Source: Akkermansia muciniphila
GTDB taxonomy: Bacteria > Verrucomicrobiota > Verrucomicrobiia > Verrucomicrobiales > V1-33
DNA length: 64,000 nt
Assembly: GCA_945861415.1 (NCBI GenBank)
Contig: CAMAUV010000025.1
Span: 1-64,000 of the forward strand
Direction: 5' to 3'
The first letter of the stretch is position 1. Each line of letters begins with the position of its first letter. A model generated the notes under the pieces. That model was not told the DNA's origin, ran no database searches, and saw only the letters and a list, made by a program, of their open reading frames with translations. A program made the translations under genes and the position numbers. Positions 52,836 through 61,002 of this stretch are shown here, one piece after another.

Positions 52836-53678
52836 TCACGCCAGCCTTGTGTCACAGTGCCACGCCCCGCTGCCGATTTCCTCCTCCACTGCCTGAAGAA
52901 TGGGCGCCAGAGGGGCGGTATCCTCGAGCAGGGCAAAAACCGTGGAGCCCGAGCCCGACATCAGGGCTCCCTGCACGCCCTCCTGCCGCAGCAGCGCCGC
53001 TTTAAGTGTGCCCAGCACGGGGTACTTCGCAAAAACCGGACGCTCCAGGTCATTTACCAGTTCCCCAACCGGAGACGTCTGCGCGGTATAAGGCAGGCCC
53101 GGCATTTCCTGTGAGTCCAGCCATGTCTTGTAGGCCCATGGCGTCGGCACGCCAAAGGGCGGCTTCACCAGCAGTAACCTCTGGCCGCCAAAGGATACTC
53201 CGGACGGGGTCACCACTTCTCCCCGGCCTGTGCAGTCACAGGTAGAGCCTAGCAGAAAAAACGGCACGTCCGATCCCACCCGGGCCGCTGCGTCCAGCAT
53301 CGTGCGCAGCGACACGTCCAGCTCCAAAGTGGCCTTCAGTGCCCGCAGCACCGTGGCTGCATCGCTGCTGCCCCCTCCCAGTCCCGCCCCATGCGGAATG
53401 CGCTTCTCTAAATCAATATGCACCGCCGGCAGCGGCCCGGTCTCCTGTTCTAGAGCCCTCACAGCTCTAACGGCCAGATTGGATTCATCCCCCGGCACCG
53501 TTTCGTCATCGCAGGTGAAGTGCACCGCGCCATCCGGCCCCGGAATTCTCCGCACCGCTAAGGAGTCGGCTAGTTCCAGCGGCGCCATGCGGGTCGCGAT
53601 TTCATGAAATCCATCCTCCCTCCTGCGCAACACACGCAGCGAGAGATTGATTTTGGCCGGAGCTTCGTAGGTAAACAT
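52836..53678 (-). CDS. ispE: 4-diphosphocytidyl-2-C-methyl-D-erythritol kinase
   Basis: IspE, 280 residues, the MEP pathway kinase that phosphorylates CDP-ME for isoprenoid synthesis. It has APAKINLSLRVLRRREDGFH at the start, the GHMP glycine loop IPHGAGLGGGSSDAATVLRA and SGSGSTVFAL near the end. GSDVPFFL is also conserved. It is first of three same-strand genes (ispE, DUF971, AddB-like) with gaps of 41 and 11 bp, so an operon is likely. The shared head region with the divergent esterase probably holds the promoter. Confidence 0.95.
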   Translation of the reverse strand: MFTYEAPAKINLSLRVLRRREDGFHEIATRMAPLELADSLAVRRIPGPDGAVHFTCDDETVPGDESNLAVRAVRALEQETGPLPAVHIDLEKRIPHGAGLGGGSSDAATVLRALKATLELDVSLRTMLDAAARVGSDVPFFLLGSTCDCTGRGEVVTPSGVSFGGQRLLLVKPPFGVPTPWAYKTWLDSQEMPGLPYTAQTSPVGELVNDLERPVFAKYPVLGTLKAALLRQEGVQGALMSGSGSTVFALLEDTAPLAPILQAVEEEIGSGAWHCDTRLA

Positions 53679-53758
53679 TTCTCCTCCGTGCTCCCTTCAC
53701 GCCTCTCCTGCAACCGATGCCGGTTAGCTCAACGCCTGAAACCAAAAGCCTAACCACC

Positions 53759-54592
53759 ATGCAAGCTACATTCCGCTCTTTCGAAATCTCCGATCCATCC
53801 TTCGAATCCGAAGGCCTGCGCCACATCACCGTCAAAAGCCCCGCCTTACGGCGCCGTGCGGACATCACCCTGTGGCTCCCTGAGAGCCCATCCGGTCCGC
53901 TGCCGCTCGTCATCCTGCTCCACGGCGTCTATGGCAGCCACTGGGCGTGGGCGCTGAAAGGAGGCGCGCACCGTATCGCCGCGCGTCTCATCAACAGCGG
54001 AGAAATGCCTCCTATGGCCCTCGCCATGCCGTCCGATGGCCTCTGGGGCGATGGTTCCTGCTACGTCCGGCACGATTCCGGTGAAGACTATGAGCGCTGG
54101 ATCATGGACGAAGTGCCCGCCGCGGCTGCGCTGGCCTGCAGCGCTCTAACGGACGCCCCGTTCTTCATCAGCGGTCTGAGCATGGGCGGTTACGGCGCTC
54201 TGCGGCTGGCCGCGCGCCATGGCTCACGGATCTTGGCCGCTTCAGCCCACAGCGCTGCCTCCTCGCTCGACGACATGGACACTTTCTCGGATGAGGGCAT
54301 GGTCTCGCTTAAAGTGCCTCCCGGTGAACAATCCCTGATTGAATGCCTATCGACTCACTGCTCCAGCCTGCCCCCATTTCGCTTCGATTGCGGTCTCGAT
54401 GATGTCCTGTTGCCTCAAAACCGCCGCCTTCACGAAGACCTTGTTAGGAAGGCTATTCCTCACACTTACGAGGAGCTTTCGGGAGACCATTCATGGCCCT
54501 ACTGGTCCGAAAATTTGGCCCGCTCACTGGCATTCTTCGCCAAAAATCTACCAAATTCTCCAACCAAGGCCACCCAAAGCCGACCATTTTGA
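53759..54592 (+). CDS. Esterase D/tributyrin-esterase-like alpha/beta hydrolase
   Basis: An alpha/beta hydrolase of 277 residues. The oxyanion part is VILLHGVYGSHWAWA, the nucleophile elbow GLSMGGYGALRLAARH has Ser in GxSxG, and FRFDCGLDDVLLPQNR and LSGDHSWPYW carry the likely Asp and His. The form matches putative esterases that cleave S-formylglutathione or acyl esters. No signal peptide. The ATG at 53759 is right before the domain. It diverges from ispE with 80 bp between. Confidence 0.85.
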   Translation: MQATFRSFEISDPSFESEGLRHITVKSPALRRRADITLWLPESPSGPLPLVILLHGVYGSHWAWALKGGAHRIAARLINSGEMPPMALAMPSDGLWGDGSCYVRHDSGEDYERWIMDEVPAAAALACSALTDAPFFISGLSMGGYGALRLAARHGSRILAASAHSAASSLDDMDTFSDEGMVSLKVPPGEQSLIECLSTHCSSLPPFRFDCGLDDVLLPQNRRLHEDLVRKAIPHTYEELSGDHSWPYWSENLARSLAFFAKNLPNSPTKATQSRPF

Positions 54593-54947
54593 GGCAAAAA
54601 TCGGAATTTTTTGACCCTCGCCTGAAAAAGCGCCCCCACGCTCGCCAAATTCGCTCTCCGAGGCGCCGCCCAGCTAAAAAGCCCCTGCATTTGGGAACAT
54701 CGAAAAGCGTTCCATTCCTTATAAATGGAAGCCTTCAGCGTGCCTTACCTCCTTAATAAAAGCGTCCGCTGACAGTTACTTAGATACCCCTCTGAAAAGC
54801 CAAACTCCGGCCGGTTACCCCCCCCAACAATTTGCCCCAAATGAAAAAAATCCACCGAATCGCAAAAAAAATCTTCCCAAACGTGCAACAATGCGGTTGA
54901 ATGTGTTAAATTAATTCTGTAGGCATCACTACCACAACACCCAAACC
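54593..54947. other. AT-rich upstream region of the secreted-protein pair
   Basis: A hairpin TTCCATT/AATGGAA (54710-54730), a C-run at about 54820-54828 and several A-runs are present. TTGAAT at about 54895 could be a -35 for the gene at 54948. No gene is seen. The change from GC-rich to AT-rich composition is clear and begins here. Confidence 0.4.
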
Positions 54948-55907
54948 ATGAAACAAATCGCACTATCATTACTTCTAGCAGGAACATTCCTCGCGACGGT
55001 TGCCAAGGCGCAATCATCCTCCACCCCGGTCATAGGGTATTACAAAATCACCGTTCCGGCAGGCTCCAGTGCTTGGTGCAGTGCTTTTGTGACTAAAAAA
55101 GAATTTCAAGGTGCAGCTACCAGTTCTGCTCCTTCTGGTGCCAACACGATAATCACCCAAACCGGCGCCTCATTTGGGGCGCTGACCAGCCATTATGTGG
55201 AAATCTTGTCTGGTGACAACACAGGTCTTATCCTTGATGTCGTATCCAACGCTGCAACCACTATCACGATTGAGGGAGCAGTAGCGATCCCGGCAGGGAC
55301 TACCTATTGTGTTCGCAAACACGCTACGGTGTCGCAGGTATTCCGCAACGGTGCAGACCTAGCAGACTTTTCGGATACTGTCACTATTGTTGACGCAAAC
55401 GGAGTGGAAAAAGCATACGGCGATGATGGGAGTCAAATTGTTGACGCGAGTGATTTCGCCACGCCTGCAGGTAACGATATTATTTATCCCGGGCAAGGTT
55501 TTGTTATTACCTCAGGAGGTGGTGAATTTACCTTTGGGGGTAATGAAGTTTCATACGTTAAAGCCGGTCCAACCATAATTCCTGCTTATGCTGGCCGTCT
55601 AAACTTGGTTGGCGTTATGAGCCCTGTCGTTGACGGTTCTCCCGGCGACGCTGCCGCGACGAATGAAGTTACTGCCCTGTCTGGGCTCGGCTTTGGGACT
55701 CTGGCAGATTTCTCAGACACAATGAGCATATTTTCTGTTGATGGTGTTCTTACCGAGTTAGTGATTGGGCGCGATGGTAGTAACTTTGTTAACGCCAGCG
55801 ACTTCACCACTGTAATTCCGAACACTTACCAAATCCGTAATGGAGCCGCTGTTTCGGTAACCGTGACGAACGATACTACATTTACCCAGCCGCAACTCGT
55901 TCCCTAA
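54948..55907 (+). CDS. Secreted protein, TIGR02597-like (Verrucomicrobia)
   Basis: The signal peptide is MKQIALSLLLAGTFLATVAK. The mature part is beta-rich and low in charge, with two related segments (LADFSDTVTIVDANGVEKAY and LADFSDTMSIFSVDGVLTEL), each followed by a DASDF or NASDF turn. This looks like an internal duplication of the type found in TIGR02597 proteins of Verrucomicrobia; the family match is from memory. It is probably a cell-surface or secreted protein. It lies 29 bp upstream of the PEP-CTERM gene and is probably co-transcribed. Base composition is lower in GC than its neighbours. Confidence 0.7.
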   Translation: MKQIALSLLLAGTFLATVAKAQSSSTPVIGYYKITVPAGSSAWCSAFVTKKEFQGAATSSAPSGANTIITQTGASFGALTSHYVEILSGDNTGLILDVVSNAATTITIEGAVAIPAGTTYCVRKHATVSQVFRNGADLADFSDTVTIVDANGVEKAYGDDGSQIVDASDFATPAGNDIIYPGQGFVITSGGGEFTFGGNEVSYVKAGPTIIPAYAGRLNLVGVMSPVVDGSPGDAAATNEVTALSGLGFGTLADFSDTMSIFSVDGVLTELVIGRDGSNFVNASDFTTVIPNTYQIRNGAAVSVTVTNDTTFTQPQLVP

Positions 55908-55936
55908 TTTAATCCCCACCAGATAGATTAATCCAA

Positions 55937-56656
55937 ATGAAAAAAATCCTACTCACCTTACTGGTATTCACCCAATCTTATGCATTGGGTGCCAACATCA
56001 CCATTTCTGATGCTCTAGCTCAACCTGCAGACGCATCAAACTACCACACCACAAATCAAGCTGGCGCAGGTGTTAGTAATCGAGTCTTAATTAAGACCAA
56101 CGGGGGCACAGTGCTCAATACTGCCGCTGCAGCTACCGCCACAACCAAATACTGGCTCGGGTATTATGTGGGTGGTTCCGTCCCGACCACCGGACCTGAC
56201 TTCGTCGGATCTATCAATGACCAATCCAGATTTATTCCTCTTGGTTATGGCACAAGTGGCTTGGGATCAAATATCTCGGCCCTCCAGCAGATCGGCGCCG
56301 TAAACGGCCGTTTGGCAAATACCATGACCAGTGTTACTTACCTTGATGGCACCGCCAATGCCTTGGCCACCGGTGGAATTAATCGGGGAACAAGACTTTA
56401 TATGATCTTGTTAAACCAAGCTGATACTGTCGTAGGGCTATCTACAGAGTTGGGAGTATTTTCTGCTACAAATTGGACTGTTCCTGCCACAGGAACAGCC
56501 AATATGTTGTTAGGTCTCAAGGATGTTGATACTAACGGAGAGGTCTTTTATGGTTCACTCGGATCGCTCAACTTAAATGCCGTAATACCAGAACCGTCGG
56601 TCAGCGGTATGGCCCTGCTCGCAGGCTTCGGTCTGATCAGTCGCCGTCGCCGCTAA
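55937..56656 (+). CDS. PEP-CTERM exosortase-sorted surface protein
   Basis: A signal peptide (KKILLTLLVFTQSYALG) and, at the end, AVIPEPSVSGMALLAGFGLI followed by SRRRR: the PEP motif, a hydrophobic helix and a basic tail, the sorting signal cut by exosortase. The mature part (about 190 residues) is Gly/Ser/Thr-rich. The protein probably goes to the cell surface or matrix. No exosortase gene is in the window. A terminator follows. The composition and codon use are AT-richer than the surroundings. Confidence 0.92.
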   Translation: MKKILLTLLVFTQSYALGANITISDALAQPADASNYHTTNQAGAGVSNRVLIKTNGGTVLNTAAAATATTKYWLGYYVGGSVPTTGPDFVGSINDQSRFIPLGYGTSGLGSNISALQQIGAVNGRLANTMTSVTYLDGTANALATGGINRGTRLYMILLNQADTVVGLSTELGVFSATNWTVPATGTANMLLGLKDVDTNGEVFYGSLGSLNLNAVIPEPSVSGMALLAGFGLISRRRR

Positions 56657-56682
56657 CTTAACGTTGGCACTAAACAAAATTC

Positions 56683-56713
56683 AGGGAGAGTTCCGAAAGG
56701 AACTCTCCTTTTT
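56683..56713 (+). terminator. Rho-independent terminator after the PEP-CTERM gene
   Basis: A ten-pair stem GGAGAGTTCC/GGAACTCTCC with a GAAA tetraloop, then five T. It separates the secreted pair from the sigma gene. Confidence 0.93.
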
Positions 56714-56731
56714 CGTTGTAAGATTTATTCC

Positions 56732-57439
56732 ATGCCCGCAAGGAAGCCCAATCAGGAAACTCCAGTTCCTAAGACATCTCTGCCTTCACCGGGAGAAGAA
56801 GTGGCGCAGGGGGAATTCTTGAAGGTGACCTACGAAAAAACACGCAAAAGCTTAATCGAGCGCCTGCACAACTGGGACGATCAAAGAACTTGGGAGGAAT
56901 TTCATCGAACCTACTGGCGCCTGATTTATGGTGTCGGAATCAAAAGCGGTCTAAGACATGAGGAAGCACTCGACGTCGTCCAGGAAACGACCCTCGCGAT
57001 AGCCAAACAAAGCAAAGAGCATCGCTACGATCCCAAAGCGGGTTCGTTCAAAGTGTGGCTTATGAACATGACCCGCTGGCGGATTGGCGATGCCTTTCGC
57101 CGTCGCGCCAAGGACACCGCGATGCATAAGTTTGAGGGGGACTGCGATCGGAACACGGACACCCTCGACCGGATCGCTGATCCCAAGGCCGACAAACTGG
57201 AATCCATTTGGGACATCGAATGGAAGCAAAGCGTCGCGGACCGCGCAATTTCCGCGATCAAGCTCAGGGTTTCGCCAAGACAGTTTCAGATTTACGATGC
57301 CTACGTCATAAAAGAGTGGAGCGTGAAGCGAGTGATGGCGGAACTCGGAGTGAGCATGGCTCAGGTTTATCTGGCAAAGCACCGGGTGGGCGGACTCATC
57401 AAAAAGGAAATTGCCGAAATTGCCAAGCACCCCATTTAG
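56732..57439 (+). CDS. ECF-type RNA polymerase sigma factor
   Basis: The 235-residue protein has region 2 (WEEFHRTYWRLIYGVGIKSG, then EEALDVVQETTLAIAKQSKE and FKVWLMNMTRWRIGDAFRRR) and a region 4 helix-turn-helix at the end (YVIKEWSVKRVMAELGVSMA, then QVYLAKHRV). The extra ~40 residues at the front are not typical. It ends just before the kinase gene, the usual arrangement in PVC genomes for ECF factors controlled by, or acting with, a Ser/Thr kinase. No anti-sigma gene is seen. Confidence 0.9.
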   Translation: MPARKPNQETPVPKTSLPSPGEEVAQGEFLKVTYEKTRKSLIERLHNWDDQRTWEEFHRTYWRLIYGVGIKSGLRHEEALDVVQETTLAIAKQSKEHRYDPKAGSFKVWLMNMTRWRIGDAFRRRAKDTAMHKFEGDCDRNTDTLDRIADPKADKLESIWDIEWKQSVADRAISAIKLRVSPRQFQIYDAYVIKEWSVKRVMAELGVSMAQVYLAKHRVGGLIKKEIAEIAKHPI

Positions 57440-57496
57440 TGCTTGATTGTCATCAGGGAGAAATTTTCCACCAGTTCAGCAGGCTGCCTGCCCAGC

Positions 57497-60136
57497 ATGG
57501 AAGATTCCTCATTCGTTATGCCATCAAGCACCAGCAACACTCCAACTATCCACTCGGAAGCCCCCATCGTGCCGGATCATGAGGTGCTGCGCAGCATCGG
57601 GAGGGGGAGCTACGGAGAAGTGTGGCTTGCCCGCAGTGTGACTGGTGCCCTGCGGGCAGTGAAAGTCGTGCGCCGGGAAGACTTTGAACTGGACCGGACG
57701 TTTGAGCGGGAATTCGAGGGCATTAAGCGCTTTGAGCCCATTAGCCGCGATCATCCAGGCCTAGTTCACATCCTTCACGTGGGCCGCAACGATGAGGAGA
57801 AGTTCTACTTCTATGTGATGGAACTGGGCGACGATCGGGAAACGGGCAGAGGGATCGAGCCAGGAGATTACGAGGCCCGCACGATGGGTACCGACCGTAG
57901 CATTAAGTTGCGGCTTCCAGTGAAGGATTGTATCGAGCACGGCATTGTGCTGGCGGATGCGCTCGCGCATCTGCATGCGCACGAACTCACGCACCGGGAC
58001 ATCAAGCCTTCCAACATCATTTTCGTAAACGGAAAGCCCAAACTGGCGGATATCGGACTCGTCGCGTCCACCGGCCAGATGACCTTTGTCGGCACAGAGG
58101 GCTTTGTCCCGCCGGAAGGTCCGGGCACGGCCTCTGCGGACATCTTCAGCCTCGGTATGGTCCTCTATGAAATGAGCACGGGGAACGACAGACTGCAGTT
58201 CCCAGAACTTCCTAACGACTTGGGCTCGGAAGCAGCCAAACCCACTTGGAGGGCCCTGAATGACGTCATCTGTAAGGCTTGTGCCCCGCAGCCCAAAAAA
58301 CGCTACACCTACGCCCGGCAAATGGCGGAAGCCCTCCGCGCAGGGAAAAAGAATAAGACCGGGGGCGGGATTGTGCGCAAACTGCTCACTCTGCCGCTAC
58401 TGAGTGCCGTTATTGCTTTCGGTCTCGTGACATGGCGCCACGGCGGAGCGATGCCGTGGCCGCCGGGTAAATTCATGGGCGGCAGCGGCAAATTTTTGCC
58501 CATTGCCGGTTCCGTCAGTTTTACCAGTCAGCCGGACGGAGTGGATGTTCTTTTCGAAGACAAGGCCGTGGGCCGCACCCCATGCACTGCGGACAATATC
58601 CCGTCCGGTAGCGCCATCTTCACGCTGCGCCGCGCGCGTTACAAGGACGCCCCGGTTTCCGTCAGTGGCGTTATCCCGGGCCAGACCGTGTCGGCGGAGC
58701 ACGTGGTGATGGAATTCTTCGACCCACCTCGCCCAGGCCAGGTGTGGGTGAACAGCATCGGCATGGAATTCGGCCCGCGTCAGACTGATCACATTTCCCG
58801 CTCTCCGGTGAATGCCGATCAATTCCGCAACGTGGTGCCCAACATCATGTTTCTCGATATCATTGAAGAGAAAATCGAGGAGGGAGAGGTAAAGAAGCAC
58901 GTGCGGGTGTTTATGCGCGAAGCGGTGCGCTTCTGCGAACTGCTCGCAAGGCAGGACCTGCAGCAGGGCTCCCTTGCCGAGGGCTACTGTTACCGGCCGG
59001 AGATTTACGCCATCCCGCCGCAGCCCGATGAAGACCCTGAATTCAGCAAAGACCTGATCTGCTTCCGCCTCATTGTTGAGCGTGTGGGCAGCCTCATCGT
59101 GTTGAGTGATCCTCTGGGCGCGGGCATATTCGAAGACGATGTGAAAATGGAAGTCACGCCCTTTACCCTCCAGCAGCGCCGGACGGGTTCGCTGAATTTG
59201 GTGCTGCGGCTCCGGGGTTACCAGGACCGGATTGTGGCAGGTGTGGTGAAGAGCGGAGAAATCCTCACGCTGCAGGGATCCATGGAGCCCAGTCTTATGC
59301 CGGTGCCCTACAAGCGCTGGAGCAATTCAATGGCTGCTGTTTTTGAGCCGCTCGACGAAATCTGGTTTGGCCGTACCGAAGTGAGGATGCAGGATTATGC
59401 GGAATTTGCCAAAGAGACCGGCCGGAAGCCCGGATTGGAGGACAAGAATAACGATGGCATCAGTGACACCGGACAGGACGGCAATCATCCCGTGGTGAAT
59501 GTGACGAGGGCGGATGCGACGGCGTTTTGTCAGTGGCTGACATTGCGCGAGCGGGGCAGGGGCTACCTGTCGCAGGAACTGGAGTATCGCCTGCCGACAG
59601 ATCTTGAGTGGAGCCTCGCCGCGGGTATCAACGGGGATGATGGTCTGCCTGATCCAGCTGCACGAAGTGAAGGCAGTTGGCGCAATGTGTATCCATGGTT
59701 GCCCGACACTCAGTATCCTCCGGAAGGCGCCGCCAATGGCCTGCCGGCCGTTGCAAACCTTGGAGACATCACGGCACTGCTCAGCAAGGACAAGCCGCTG
59801 GGAAATCTTGCCACGGCGCAGGTCAAGGAAATGGAAGCGCTCAACTACATCGACGGGGTGATCTTTACGGCACCGGTGGGCAGCTTCCGCGAAGGCCCGA
59901 ACAGACTTTATGACCTCGCCGGGAACGTCTGGGAATTTGTCGGGGACAACTACGGGGGCAAGGACCCCGCCCGCGCAGGTTTTGCGGTGATCCGAGGTGC
60001 GTCATGGGCCGACCGGGTGACCAATAACCGCGAAGTTTTCTGGAAGCGGTATCGTCGCGCGGTCGCCCCTGACAGAGAGGCAGCCGCAGAGAATGGCTTC
60101 CGCCTCGTTCTCTCCCCGGTTAAACCTGCTAGCTAA
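57497..60136 (+). CDS. Membrane Ser/Thr protein kinase with PEGA and formylglycine-generating-enzyme-like domains
   Basis: A 879-residue fusion. The kinase domain (about 25-285) has IGRGSYGEVWLA as the glycine loop, the lysine in RAVKVV (about 56), HRDIKPSN (Asp about 168) and DIG in place of DFG (about 185). A membrane helix (PLLSAVIAFGLVTW) follows. The outer part has PEGA-like repeats (VSFTSQPDGVDVLFEDKAVG, then SLIVLSDPLGAGIFED) and a C-terminal FGE-sulfatase fold (IWFGRTEVRMQDYAEFAKET, LYDLAGNVWEFVGDN, FAVIRGASWADR). In such kinases the FGE fold usually acts as a binding domain. It follows the sigma gene by 57 bp. TTG at 57443 is an alternative start. Confidence 0.88.
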   Translation: MEDSSFVMPSSTSNTPTIHSEAPIVPDHEVLRSIGRGSYGEVWLARSVTGALRAVKVVRREDFELDRTFEREFEGIKRFEPISRDHPGLVHILHVGRNDEEKFYFYVMELGDDRETGRGIEPGDYEARTMGTDRSIKLRLPVKDCIEHGIVLADALAHLHAHELTHRDIKPSNIIFVNGKPKLADIGLVASTGQMTFVGTEGFVPPEGPGTASADIFSLGMVLYEMSTGNDRLQFPELPNDLGSEAAKPTWRALNDVICKACAPQPKKRYTYARQMAEALRAGKKNKTGGGIVRKLLTLPLLSAVIAFGLVTWRHGGAMPWPPGKFMGGSGKFLPIAGSVSFTSQPDGVDVLFEDKAVGRTPCTADNIPSGSAIFTLRRARYKDAPVSVSGVIPGQTVSAEHVVMEFFDPPRPGQVWVNSIGMEFGPRQTDHISRSPVNADQFRNVVPNIMFLDIIEEKIEEGEVKKHVRVFMREAVRFCELLARQDLQQGSLAEGYCYRPEIYAIPPQPDEDPEFSKDLICFRLIVERVGSLIVLSDPLGAGIFEDDVKMEVTPFTLQQRRTGSLNLVLRLRGYQDRIVAGVVKSGEILTLQGSMEPSLMPVPYKRWSNSMAAVFEPLDEIWFGRTEVRMQDYAEFAKETGRKPGLEDKNNDGISDTGQDGNHPVVNVTRADATAFCQWLTLRERGRGYLSQELEYRLPTDLEWSLAAGINGDDGLPDPAARSEGSWRNVYPWLPDTQYPPEGAANGLPAVANLGDITALLSKDKPLGNLATAQVKEMEALNYIDGVIFTAPVGSFREGPNRLYDLAGNVWEFVGDNYGGKDPARAGFAVIRGASWADRVTNNREVFWKRYRRAVAPDREAAAENGFRLVLSPVKPAS

Positions 60137-60142
60137 GCAGCC

Positions 60143-60732
60143 ATGGCTGCTTCGATTAAACCTCAGGATCTGGAGAGTATTGAAACGGTGCCCTACGACC
60201 ATGTGCGCGACACCCTGCGGATAGGGGTATGGTTTTTTGCTCCGGCACTTACTTTTTCTCCGGTCCAATCCGGTAGCTCACTGAATCCCGCTGGAGCCAC
60301 GACGGCATCATTTACCGCGATGACAACCTTGGGCGCGTTTTTGTGCTTGAAAGCGAGACGCTCATTGGGGAGCGCCTCGCGCTCCTGTCGAAGTATCTCA
60401 AGGACTACCACGGCCTTAATAAGCCGTTTCGAGGCCGAATCCCGATCGGCCGACTGGATCCCGGGCCGTCGTCGGAGGATGTCAAAAAGGCGATCAACTT
60501 TGGCATGCACGAACTGACCAAGGCCCACGACAAGTTCGAAATTCTACGCATCGCCATCCGGATCCTCTTCAAAATCGGCCGCCGGAACCGAGACCCGAAA
60601 TACATCTGCTCGGAACTGGTCTATGAAGCCTTTCGAAAAGCTGACGTTTGGTTTAAGTTCAAACAGCGCTCCATCAGCTTGGACGAAATCTTGCAGGACC
60701 CGCGGGTGAATCAGAACTACCGCATTCACTGA
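60143..60732 (+). pseudogene. Disrupted YiiX-like permuted papain amidase (NlpC/P60 superfamily)
   Basis: From the ATG at 60143 the frame reads AASIKPQDLESIETVPYDHV then LRIG. After a one-base shift another frame continues with MVFCSGTYFFSGPIR, is cut by TAG at 60274-60276, and resumes with LTESRWSHDGIIYRDDNLGR and on to YICSELVYEAF and the stop at 60732. The SRWSHDGII block and the CSELVYEAF cysteine block are what one expects of the YiiX/YaeF (C92-like) family of lipid or peptide amidases. A frameshift and a stop make it dead. It lies 6 bp behind the kinase gene, so it may once have been co-expressed. Confidence 0.75.
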
Positions 60733-60765
60733 TGCGCCGGGTAGCATCCGTGACAGGGGAAATCC

Positions 60766-61002
60766 ATGAGCAAAGAATTGCCTGAGCTCGACAGCCTCTA
60801 TGACATGCTGAAGCAGTAACGGAATCACCGGGTGATGGTTTGGCTCGAGGCGGCTATAGGGGTCATGTTCGTCATCGACCTGATGATGTTTTCCGCCGGG
60901 CTTTTTAAATACAGGCCGGTGCGTTTCGGAAGCCTGCATTTTGCCCTTCCCCACGGAGACAGCATCGTGCTTAATGGCAGGCCATGCAGCGTCCGGAACT
61001 GA
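60766..61002 (+). pseudogene. C-terminal remnant resembling RMD1/DUF155-family membrane proteins
   Basis: The frame from 60766 reads MSKELPELDSLYDMLKQ, hits TAA at 60817-60819 and resumes RNHRVMVWLEAAIGVMFVID, a likely membrane segment, to TGA at 61002. The combination LxSLY(D)ML then RxxRxxWLEAxI recalls the C-terminus of RMD1/YagE proteins, but I cannot confirm it. The upstream two thirds of such a protein are missing. It overlaps the start of the GT39 gene by 19 bp. Confidence 0.45.

Noticed and set aside
57497-60136. FGE-like domain as the maturase of the three sulfatases
   Set aside because: It is fused to a kinase on the outer side of a membrane helix. FGE-fold domains in such kinases usually bind ligands, and the catalytic cysteine pair of true FGE was not seen.
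38168-61002. Stop-codon reassignment as the reason for interrupted frames
   Set aside because: Interrupting stops are TAG, TAA and others without preference, some frames also shift, and normal genes end in all three stops.
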